Source of the DNA: Bacteroidaceae bacterium
GTDB taxonomy: Bacteria; Bacteroidota; Bacteroidia; Bacteroidales; Bacteroidaceae
NCBI GenBank assembly: GCA_017517605.1
Contig: JAFWYQ010000132.1
Location: forward strand, 1-32,330
Length of the DNA: 32,330 bases
Direction of reading: 5' to 3'
The notes under the pieces were generated by a model. That model saw nothing but the letters and a program-made list of their open reading frames with translations. It did not search any database and was not told the DNA's origin. Shown in pieces: positions 15,837 through 26,878 of this stretch (position 1 is the stretch's first letter; each line of letters starts with the position of its first letter). Both the position numbers and the translations under genes were made by a program.

Positions 15837-16841
15837 TTACATGAAATATTGCAGATTATCAAAGCTTGGGTATAATATACCTTGTTCTATCTTGTGAATA
15901 ATTTCTACTACACGATCGTTCATCGGTGTGGGGCATCCAACCTTTCGGCCATAGTCAGAAACAGCTCCATTGATGGCATCCACCTCGGTGAGTTTTCCTT
16001 TTTCGAGGTCCTGCAACATACTAGCTTTCAGTTTGGCATGTTTGCGGATAGCAATGGGTATGATGAAGAATGAAAATGCGCGCTTTAGAGGATTAGTGTA
16101 ATCAAGCAACTTCACTATGTCCTTTCCTTGAACAGGTTCAATGCGGATACCTCCAACTTTGCATACATCAATACATTCTTTTATCAACGCTTGTACAATG
16201 CGACGCGATTCACGAGGCTTTGCTGCTTCACCAAAGGTACATCCAAGTACAGCACTCATACCCGAAAAGGCAGAATTGATAAGCAATTTGCTCCATCGGG
16301 TACCTAGGAAGTTTTCTTCCACATCCACCGTACCCATCATTTCTAACAACTCTTTTACTTTGGCGAAATGTTTGCTCTTCTTTTCAGAGATTGCACCCAA
16401 TGAGAATGAAAGGGCATCGGGTTCACTTGTGAGTTCGCACCTTCCTGATTCTTTCATTGTGGCTCCCCACGCCACGGTGCATCCAAGCACTCGCTCTTCA
16501 CCCAAAATATCAGCAATACCCACTTCGGGCAGACCATTCTGGAATGTCACCAACACGCCATCAGAGGCAAGATATTTTTTAAGCATCTGGACAACCTCAG
16601 CATTCTGTTGCTGTTTGGTCATAAGAAAAAAGATATCGTATTGACCGCTCATCTCCTCTGGAGAATATGCAATGACGGTTTGCGTAAACTGAACCGTACC
16701 GACGACTTGTGCGCCTTTCTTCTGCAAAGCTTCCACATGTGCTTTGTTACGATTGATTAACTCAACAGGCACACCGCCTTTATTGATGTATGCTCCAAGG
16801 ATTGTGCCTAATGAACCGGCACCATATATGGCTATACGCAT
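15837..16841 (-). CDS. panE: Ketopantoate reductase family (PanE/ApbA)
   Basis: 334 residues. Rossmann motif GAGSLG at 7-12 binds NADPH. The C-terminal helical domain has the family signatures WSKLLINSAFSGMSAV and GKLTEVDAINGAV, the latter holding the substrate-contacting residues. PanE reduces 2-dehydropantoate to pantoate in coenzyme A synthesis. Many paralogues act on other 2-keto acids, so the pathway is only probable. It is divergently transcribed from the GH2 gene with overlapping promoters (16894-16941), and is followed by TSUP and YjbR genes on the same strand. Confidence 0.82.
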   Translation of the reverse strand: MRIAIYGAGSLGTILGAYINKGGVPVELINRNKAHVEALQKKGAQVVGTVQFTQTVIAYSPEEMSGQYDIFFLMTKQQQNAEVVQMLKKYLASDGVLVTFQNGLPEVGIADILGEERVLGCTVAWGATMKESGRCELTSEPDALSFSLGAISEKKSKHFAKVKELLEMMGTVDVEENFLGTRWSKLLINSAFSGMSAVLGCTFGEAAKPRESRRIVQALIKECIDVCKVGGIRIEPVQGKDIVKLLDYTNPLKRAFSFFIIPIAIRKHAKLKASMLQDLEKGKLTEVDAINGAVSDYGRKVGCPTPMNDRVVEIIHKIEQGILYPSFDNLQYFM

Positions 16842-16893
16842 AATAATTTATATCTATTTTATTAGTTATAATGTATTGTTCCCAATTTTGCTA

Positions 16894-16926
16894 CAAAAAT
16901 ACACAAAACTTTGGTAAACTATCAAA
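16894..16926 (-). promoter_or_regulatory. Promoter of panE-like gene
   Basis: On the minus strand TTTG at 16926-16923, a 21-bp gap, TATTTTTG at 16901-16894. It overlaps the GH2 promoter on the other strand, so the two transcription units may compete or share regulation. Confidence 0.6.
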
Positions 16927-16941
16927 TAATGTCTACATTTG
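16910..16941 (+). promoter_or_regulatory. Promoter of GH2 gene
   Basis: TTTG at 16910-16913, a 20-bp gap, TACATTTG at 16934-16941. Downstream AAATATTTACAT (16946-16957) is shared with the GH9 promoter at 21744-21790. Confidence 0.75.
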
Positions 16942-17044
16942 CCACAAATATTTACATATAAATGACGATTTAGTCCAAAAACAAAAAAAAGGGACATCAT
17001 GAATTTATAAAAATAGCATTAAGACAATTGATAAAGTTCAATAA

Positions 17045-20839
<3,795 letters not shown>

Positions 20840-20850
20840 TACTCAAAACT

Positions 20851-20957
20851 AAATAAAAAAGAGAGTGTGTGTCATTTTGAAGTGAACCCCAGAAGTTAGA
20901 CAAAAAACTTCTGGGGTTCACTTCACATTTTATATGCACACACTCTCTTTTTTATTT
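20851..20957. terminator. Terminator interrupted by a second palindrome
   Basis: Perfect 21-bp outer arms (20851-20871 with 20937-20957) form a bidirectional terminator with A and T runs, between convergent GH2 and SDR genes. Its loop contains a separate palindrome with 20-bp arms (20878-20897 with 20906-20925) holding TGAACCCCAGAAGTT. The inner part looks like an inserted mini-element; its arm resembles the ends of some IS3-like elements, by memory only. Confidence 0.85.
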
Positions 20958-20986
20958 TTCAACTTTTTATTGATCACAGCAAGGAG

Positions 20987-21697
20987 TTATTCCTCTAATC
21001 TCCATCCATGATCGCCATGATAAATCATCTGATGAGTCATACCACCGTCGATGCAGATGTTTTCTCCCGAGATAAATCCTGCTTTTTCAGAACATAGGTA
21101 TAGTACCATATTGGCAATATCCATTGGATTGCCAACACGCTTTACTAATTGCTGTGTGGCATCCGGCCCTTCATAAATGGTGTAATTTGTATCTATCCAT
21201 CCCGGCGATATGGAATTGACTCGCACCCTTCCTGCAAGGCTTACGGCCAAGGCATGAGTCAAGGCAGCTATACCTCCCTTAGCGGCCGTATAGCTCTCGG
21301 TTTGCGGTTGGCTCATACGGTCTCTGGATGACGAGATGTTTACAATGACCGCCTCTTTGGTGAAATAAGGCGCAAAGAGTTTGGCAAGATAGAATGGAGC
21401 AGTTACACCAACACTCATGGCATATTGGAATTCCTCATACGTACATTCGTTTATACCTTTCGTCAGTGGTATGGCATTGTTGACAAGATAGTCAACCCTT
21501 CCATATTTATTGATAACCTCTTGGACAAACTTCTCCAGAACTTGTTTGTCGGAAATGTCACCTACAAAATGATTCCCCTCCTGTTTATCTATGATGCAGA
21601 CATGTGCGCCCGCTTTTTTGAACTCTTCGGCAATGCAACGTCCAATGCCTTGTGCACCACCGGTGATAACGGCAACTTTGTCTCTAAAATACTCCAT
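20987..21697 (-). CDS. Short-chain dehydrogenase/reductase
   Basis: 236 residues, classical SDR. Cofactor motif TGGAQGIG at 12-19, NNA near 73-75, catalytic Ser in ISSSRD (about 122-124), Tyr136 and Lys140 in SYTAAKGG, and the later SPGWIDT. Asp37 after the second strand suggests preference for NAD(H), which is only an inference. The substrate is not identifiable. The C-terminal HQMIYHGDHGWRLEE is an extension beyond the usual GG end. It is divergent from the GH9 gene, in a layout that mirrors panE/GH2. Confidence 0.88.
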   Translation of the reverse strand: MEYFRDKVAVITGGAQGIGRCIAEEFKKAGAHVCIIDKQEGNHFVGDISDKQVLEKFVQEVINKYGRVDYLVNNAIPLTKGINECTYEEFQYAMSVGVTAPFYLAKLFAPYFTKEAVIVNISSSRDRMSQPQTESYTAAKGGIAALTHALAVSLAGRVRVNSISPGWIDTNYTIYEGPDATQQLVKRVGNPMDIANMVLYLCSEKAGFISGENICIDGGMTHQMIYHGDHGWRLEE

Positions 21698-21726
21698 GAT
21701 TTTATCTTTCTCTTAAAATTATGGTA

Positions 21727-21734
21727 CAAAATTA
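21727..21734 (-). promoter_or_regulatory. -7 box of the SDR gene
   Basis: TAATTTTG on the minus strand, 29 bp before the start codon. Its position in the alignment matches the -7 box of the panE-like gene. Confidence 0.5.
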
Positions 21735-21743
21735 GTGAAAAAT

Positions 21744-21774
21744 TTTGGAAATCTATCTAAAACATCTATATTTG
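21744..21774 (+). promoter_or_regulatory. Promoter of GH9 gene
   Basis: TTTG at 21744-21747, a 19-bp gap, TATATTTG at 21767-21774, followed by AAATATTTACAT. It aligns with the GH2 promoter across about 70 bp. Confidence 0.75.
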
Positions 21775-21902
21775 CAAAAAATATTTACATGAAATCTGAC
21801 GGATTGTTGTGAATTGATGTAACATAAAGTTCTTGTCTTCGCAGAAAAGACAAGATGAAAACTGATAATGGAATTGTAATACAGATACTAATAGTTTATT
21901 AT

Positions 21903-24419
21903 ATGAAAAAGACATCTTTATTCGGCATGTTACTGATGGCGGCAAGCCTCGGGTATGCACAGGATTTACAACTGAACGACCGTGAGTATTTCGAACGGCA
22001 AGGAGTGAATGTGCTGGTGTTCAGCAATAGTTTTAACGGAGGTTTCAATGACGAGAAGAACTCGGGTATTGAGATTATTCACCATGGTGTGCGTACGGTA
22101 CAAGGTGGAGCTGTGCGCTTGAACAATACCCCTGAACAGTGGGACTTGGTTCCGAAGATGACCAGCCGTAAGGTCAATCGCGAAGAAGGCAGTATTGAAG
22201 TGGCCATGCGCTACGATGATTACGACTTTGATAGCCGCGTAGTGGTTACGGCCAAAGGTAAGGCCGTGGAGATTGCCGTTTGGCTCGACAAACCTGTGCC
22301 TGAAGAATTGGCAGGCGAGGCAGGTTTTAATTTGGAATTTCTTCCTTCGCAGTATTGGTTGAAGACCTTTGTTACGGATGGACGATTGGGCCGCCTTCCC
22401 CGTTATGCTACCAGTCAGACGGTGACACGTCCTAACAGTGAGAAACCTCGTCAGTTCAAGGGATTCAAGACGTATGATGATCGTGGTACCGACCGCTTTG
22501 TTGACCCCCTGCCCATTGAAACCGGTCATAACATCATATTGGCATCTGATACTCCCGAGCGTACAATCCGTGTCAGCAGCGAGGATGCAGAGTTGCGTCT
22601 GTACGATGGACGTATGTTGGCACAGAATGGATGGTTTGTTTTGCGTAGCGTGTTGCCCGCCGGTAAGACTGGAAAGGTGGTTACTTGGACGGTTGAACCG
22701 CATGCTATCCCCAACTGGATTCGCGAACCGAATATCGGATTCTCCCAAGTGGGCTATCAACCCGACCAACCCAAGGTGGCCGTTATTGAATTGGATAAGA
22801 ACGATACCCCATTGTCGCAGGCCTCATTGATGCGCATCAAAGAGGATGGAACCACCGCAGAAGTCTTCCGTGGCAATATCAAGGAATGGGGAGCATACTT
22901 TAAATATAATTATGTAAAGTTCGACTTCTCATCTGTTAAACAACCTGGTGTCTATTATATTCAGTATGGCGAAACTAAGACCAACAATTTCCTTATTGAT
23001 GAACATGTCTACGACAAAATAACGGATGCTACAACAGATGTGTGGGTGCCCATTCACATGAATCACATGTATGTGACTGAGGGATACCGTACGTGGCATG
23101 GCGAACCATTCCGTGAGGGGTATCTTCAAGCACCGGAAAGCGACCACTTCGATTTGCATAGTCAAGGTGCTACTACCGACACTAAATACAAACCGTTGGA
23201 GTTGATTCCTGGATTGAATGTCGGTGGTTTCTTCGATGCGGGTGACTTTGATATCGAAACGGGTTCAAATATCAATGTGGTGCACAACTTTATCCGCACT
23301 TGGGAACTGTTCAAACCTATGCGCGATGAAACATTTGTCAGCCAACAGCAACGCTATGTGGATTTGCATCGTCCGGATGGTGTACCCGATGTATTGCAAT
23401 TCATTGAACATGGTACGCTGAACCTTGTGGCACAAGCCGAACAGATTGGTCACATGGCGTCGACACTCTCCAATTCGGTGCTCGACAATTATCATCACTT
23501 GGGCGATGCAGCCAGCATCACAGACGGCTTGCACTATGACCCTAGTTTGAAGCCTTATGAAGTGTCGGCTGATGGTAAATCCAGCGGTACGCCTGATGAT
23601 ATGTGGGCATTTACAACCCGTAATCCGAGCCTCGACTTCCGGGCTGCTACTATGTTTGCTGCGGCCAGTCGTGCTTTGCAGGGGTATAATGACGAATTGG
23701 CTCAACGTGCCCTTACCCAATCGAAGCGCCTTATGAACGAGGCTACAGAATTGATGGCCAAGAACCGTCGCGGACAGCGCAATGGTAGAGGAAACAGCTT
23801 GGATACCAATCTGCAACTCTATGCGGCTACACGCGAACAGCAGTATCTGGATAATTTCAATGCACAGATTTGGGCTGCACTCGACCGTAATGCTACTTCT
23901 ACCATGCAGACAGCTCTTGATGCTATTCCTTTTATGGATGATTCGTATCGCGAACGTCTGCGTCCTTATGTAAAGGAATATGCAGCGTATATTGATACGT
24001 TGGCGGTACAGAATCCTTACGGACTTCCTATTGGATTAGGAAACTGGGCCGGAGGTGGTCAGGTGCTTAGTTTCGGAACCACAGTTTGCTTTGCCCATAT
24101 TTATTTCCCCGACATTATTCGTCGCGATGTAATCTTCCGTGCGGCAGAATGGCTCTATGGTTGCCATCCTTATCACAACTACTCATTTGTGGCCGTAGTG
24201 GGTGCCGCTCGTCCGAAGGAGGTATTTTATGGAAACAATCGTGCAGACTTTTCATTCATTCCCGGTAACGTGGCTCCCGGTTTGCTCTTCCGTCGTCCCG
24301 ACCACTTCGAGAACTACGATGACTGGCCTTTCCTTTGGGGACAGAATGAAGGTACCATTGCTGGAAATACACAATACATTATCTTTGGCTCTGCACTGAA
24401 AAGCATCGTTAACCCCTGA
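21903..24419 (+). CDS. GH9 family glycoside hydrolase
   Basis: 838 residues from the ATG at 21903; an in-frame ATG at 21855 would add 16 residues ahead of a good signal peptide (MKKTSLFGMLLMAASLGYAQ) and is unlikely. An N-terminal beta-rich region of about 280 residues precedes a CelD_N-like Ig domain (PNIGFSQVGYQPDQPKVAV). The GH9 alpha6/alpha6 barrel follows with the base motif DAGDFD (Asp445, Asp448) and the acid Glu816 in WGQNEGTIAGN. GH9 members are mostly beta-1,4-glucanases, but Bacteroidales ones with this layout may act on other beta-glycans. A basic low-complexity loop RRGQRNGRG lies near residue 620. Monocistronic. Confidence 0.88.
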   Translation: MKKTSLFGMLLMAASLGYAQDLQLNDREYFERQGVNVLVFSNSFNGGFNDEKNSGIEIIHHGVRTVQGGAVRLNNTPEQWDLVPKMTSRKVNREEGSIEVAMRYDDYDFDSRVVVTAKGKAVEIAVWLDKPVPEELAGEAGFNLEFLPSQYWLKTFVTDGRLGRLPRYATSQTVTRPNSEKPRQFKGFKTYDDRGTDRFVDPLPIETGHNIILASDTPERTIRVSSEDAELRLYDGRMLAQNGWFVLRSVLPAGKTGKVVTWTVEPHAIPNWIREPNIGFSQVGYQPDQPKVAVIELDKNDTPLSQASLMRIKEDGTTAEVFRGNIKEWGAYFKYNYVKFDFSSVKQPGVYYIQYGETKTNNFLIDEHVYDKITDATTDVWVPIHMNHMYVTEGYRTWHGEPFREGYLQAPESDHFDLHSQGATTDTKYKPLELIPGLNVGGFFDAGDFDIETGSNINVVHNFIRTWELFKPMRDETFVSQQQRYVDLHRPDGVPDVLQFIEHGTLNLVAQAEQIGHMASTLSNSVLDNYHHLGDAASITDGLHYDPSLKPYEVSADGKSSGTPDDMWAFTTRNPSLDFRAATMFAAASRALQGYNDELAQRALTQSKRLMNEATELMAKNRRGQRNGRGNSLDTNLQLYAATREQQYLDNFNAQIWAALDRNATSTMQTALDAIPFMDDSYRERLRPYVKEYAAYIDTLAVQNPYGLPIGLGNWAGGGQVLSFGTTVCFAHIYFPDIIRRDVIFRAAEWLYGCHPYHNYSFVAVVGAARPKEVFYGNNRADFSFIPGNVAPGLLFRRPDHFENYDDWPFLWGQNEGTIAGNTQYIIFGSALKSIVNP

Positions 24420-24431
24420 AATATTTTGCAG

Positions 24432-24463
24432 AGAGGGTGTGTCACAAGTTGACACACTCTTTC
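24432..24463 (+). terminator. Terminator of GH9 gene
   Basis: GAGGGTGTGTCA pairs with TGACACACTCTT around a short loop, followed by T-rich sequence. It starts 13 bp after the stop codon. Confidence 0.7.
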
Positions 24464-24547
24464 GCTTTATATGGGGAGGGCTTATTTATTTTTTATCCCC
24501 AACGCACAAAAAATGTTTTTATAGTGCTCTCTTAATTAAAATTTACT

Positions 24548-24555
24548 TATCTTTG
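24548..24555 (+). promoter_or_regulatory. -7 box of the first GH43 gene
   Basis: TATCTTTG, 48 bp before the ATG. No convincing -33 element. Confidence 0.5.
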
Positions 24556-24603
24556 CCCAACGATATAAAAAAACGACAAGAATAATCTTTAATATTTACC
24601 ATT

Positions 24604-26271
24604 ATGAAACATTTATTTTCTATTCTATTTGTGAGTTTGCTGTGCGCCGTTGGTGTAGCTCAGCCGATAAGGGTAGCGCCGATTAAGAATCCGATGTTGT
24701 GGGCCGATTGCCCCGACCCCGATGTTATCCGTGTGGGTGATACATTCTATCTGGTCAGCACCACCATGCACCTGATGCCCGGTGCACCTGTGATGGCATC
24801 AAAAGACTTGAAGAACTGGGAGACTGTAGGTTATATCTTTGATAAGTTGACCGATTCTCCGAAGTATGACTTGGCATTCTCATTGCCTCTCGACCAGCAG
24901 AAGGGTGAGGGTGTGGGTACTGTATATGGCCGTGGCCAATGGGCTACTTCCTTGAAATACCACGACGGTAAGTTCTGGGCCTTGCTGGCTCCCAATGAAA
25001 GCGGAGCAATGGGCGACACCTATATCTTCACTGCCGAAAAGGCTGAAGGTCCTTGGACCATCCACTCACGTCTGCGTCACTTCCACGATGCAACCCTCTT
25101 CTTCGATGACGACGGTACTCCGTATGTATTTTTCGGAACAGGAGAGATGTGCCAGTTGACACGCGACTTGAAAGGCGTCGTAGAGGGCAGCTTGCGTCAC
25201 TACTTCCAACGCGAAGAGGACGAAACAGGTTTGCTCGAAGGTACACGTGTTATCAAGCATAACGGGACCTATTATGCCTTGCTTATTTCACACGTTTATG
25301 CTCCAGGACGTCATCGCCGCGAAGTGTGCTACCGTACAAAGGACTTGAATGGAAAGTGGGAAAAGACTACTATCCTGGAAAGCGATTTCGGCGGATTCTC
25401 ACACTTGGCACAAGGTACAATCGTTGATACCGAAGAGGGCGATTGGTACGGAATCATGTTCCAAGACCGTGGTGGTGTAGGTCGTGTACTGACTCTGTCA
25501 CCCGTGAGATGGATTGATGGTTGGCCAATGTTGGGTGACGAGAACTATAAAGTTCCCGACATCATGCGTCCCTACAAGAGTGGTCAACCCGTTAAGAAGA
25601 TTGTTCTTCCTGACGAATTCGAAGATGCAAAGTTGGGTTTGCACTGGCAATGGAATCATAACCCTGTGGATGAAGCATGGAGTTTGACTGAACGTCCAGG
25701 ATTTTTGCGTTTGAAGACAAGCCGCGTAGTCCCCAACCTCTATTTGGCTCCCAATACATTGACACAGCGTATGGAGGGACCTGCTTGTAGTGGTTACATC
25801 TGCATGGATTTGAAGAAAATGAAGGACGGTGATTGTGCAGGTCTTACAGCTTTTAATGGTGATAGCGGTGTGTTGACTATCAAGAAGAACGGTAAGAAGA
25901 TTACACTTGAGATGAGTGAACAGAAGGTGAGCTTGAGCAACCGCGAAAAAGCTGTGACCAATGTAGAAGAAAAGGTAATCGAAACCGTTGACTTGACCAA
26001 ACTCCTCAATGCCAAACAACCGAAAATCTGGTTGCGCCTCGACGGAGAGTTCCGTCCCGGCCAGCGTGGTGGTGGACGCGATGCCGCCAACTTCTACTAC
26101 AGCCTCGATGGCGAGCAGTGGACACAAATCGGTACAAAGAACTACCGCATGGTATTCGACTATCGCCGCTTCTTCATGGGTTCAAAGTTCGGCATCTTCA
26201 ACTATGCCACCAAGAAGACAGGCGGTTACGTAGATGTTGACTACTTCCAATACAGTTGTGAAGAGAAATAA
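24604..26271 (+). CDS. GH43 family enzyme (beta-xylosidase or arabinofuranosidase type)
   Basis: 555 residues with a signal peptide ending GVAQ. The five-bladed propeller of GH43 is recognised by NPMLWADCPDPDVIRVGDTFY (key part CPDPDV, catalytic base), HDATLFFDDDGTPYVFFG (pKa-modulating Asp) and LLEGTRVIK (acid Glu). The C-terminal 200 residues form the usual beta-sandwich (GH43_C2) with YYSLDGEQWTQIG and a terminal VDVDYFQY. Relatives act on arabinose- or xylose-containing side chains; the specificity is open. An RPGQRGGGRD loop interrupts the sandwich. Own promoter and terminator. Confidence 0.9.
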   Translation: MKHLFSILFVSLLCAVGVAQPIRVAPIKNPMLWADCPDPDVIRVGDTFYLVSTTMHLMPGAPVMASKDLKNWETVGYIFDKLTDSPKYDLAFSLPLDQQKGEGVGTVYGRGQWATSLKYHDGKFWALLAPNESGAMGDTYIFTAEKAEGPWTIHSRLRHFHDATLFFDDDGTPYVFFGTGEMCQLTRDLKGVVEGSLRHYFQREEDETGLLEGTRVIKHNGTYYALLISHVYAPGRHRREVCYRTKDLNGKWEKTTILESDFGGFSHLAQGTIVDTEEGDWYGIMFQDRGGVGRVLTLSPVRWIDGWPMLGDENYKVPDIMRPYKSGQPVKKIVLPDEFEDAKLGLHWQWNHNPVDEAWSLTERPGFLRLKTSRVVPNLYLAPNTLTQRMEGPACSGYICMDLKKMKDGDCAGLTAFNGDSGVLTIKKNGKKITLEMSEQKVSLSNREKAVTNVEEKVIETVDLTKLLNAKQPKIWLRLDGEFRPGQRGGGRDAANFYYSLDGEQWTQIGTKNYRMVFDYRRFFMGSKFGIFNYATKKTGGYVDVDYFQYSCEEK

Positions 26272-26308
26272 ACAGGCGTAGTCGCTCTTTATCAACAACA
26301 TCATATTT

Positions 26309-26346
26309 GCCAAATCCCGTATATCATCGGGGTTTGGCATTTTTTA
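26309..26346 (+). terminator. Terminator of the first GH43 gene
   Basis: GCCAAATCCCG pairs with CGGGGTTTGGC, followed by a run of six T. Strong intrinsic terminator. Confidence 0.85.
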
Positions 26347-26385
26347 TTCTTATTGATGGCCGCAAACCTTTCAGCGGACACCATA

Positions 26386-26612
26386 AAAAGGTTATACTTC
26401 GACACGATGAAAGTACCACTTTTATACCATAAAAGTTCAACCTTTATACCCTCATCACCTTGGTGAAAAGGTATCATCACCTTGGTGGAAAGACTCCGTG
26501 ACGAAGGTGAAGAAGCTTCGTGACAAAGGTGAAAAGGGTATAAAAGCCGTACCTCAATGATATAAAAGCCGCACCTTAACGGTATAAAGGTACTGACTTC
26601 AACGTATAAAGG
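26386..26612. repeat. Degenerate 21-22-bp repeat array with overall dyad symmetry
   Basis: About ten degenerate units. The left half ends units with CCTTTATACC or TTTTATACC; the right half begins units with GGTATAAAGG or TATAAAAGCC, so the array is an imperfect inverted repeat. The centre (26452-26543) contains TCACCTTGGTGA palindromes and GTGACGAAGG / GTGACAAAGG words. No ORF of note crosses it. The unit length is near the 22-bp period of the array at 175-258. Confidence 0.7.
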
Positions 26613-26640
26613 TGAGAATCCAATTGGTTGCTCCCTACTT

Positions 26641-26713
26641 TTCATCCGTCATTGATGCGGATGAATATTTTCAAGCCTATTATAGGACGGGGGCTCATAA
26701 TCGCCCCTGTCCA
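26641..26713 (+). other. Two hairpins in the GH43-GH43 gap
   Basis: TTCATCCG (26641-26648) pairs perfectly with CGGATGAA (26658-26665). A second hairpin with GGAC...GGGG and CCCCTGTCC spans about 26686-26713. They stand between the palindromic array and the iterons and may belong to a small RNA, but no promoter is clear. Confidence 0.35.
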
Positions 26714-26727
26714 TCCATAACAAAACA

Positions 26728-26804
26728 GGGAAATGTGAAAAAACAATCAGAAACAAAGCGGGAAATGTGAAAGACAGGTGCCCGATCACATGGATTATGT
26801 GAAA
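26728..26804 (+). repeat. Three 13-bp iterons at 32-bp period (orphan)
   Basis: GGGAAATGTGAAA at 26728 and 26760 and GGATTATGTGAAA at 26792, exactly 32 bp apart. The same motif occurs four times at 33 bp before the AAA ATPase at 32223. Here no plus-strand gene follows; the next gene is GH43 on the minus strand. It may be a residue of a lost ATPase locus or a separate binding site. Confidence 0.8.
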
Positions 26805-26847
26805 TGCAGTATGTGATGATAAATCGATATTGAATGAAATACGCTGA

Positions 26848-26878
26848 ATAGCGTGGGTTCGATCGAACTCACGCTATT
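26848..26878 (-). terminator. Terminator of the second GH43 gene
   Basis: AATAGCGTG pairs with CACGCTATT around TTCGATCGAA, directly at the stop codon of the minus-strand gene. Confidence 0.7.

Noticed and set aside
26848-26878. tRNA-like GGGTTCGATCGAACTC segment
   Set aside because: It is the loop and stem of a terminator hairpin; no acceptor, D or anticodon arm is present.
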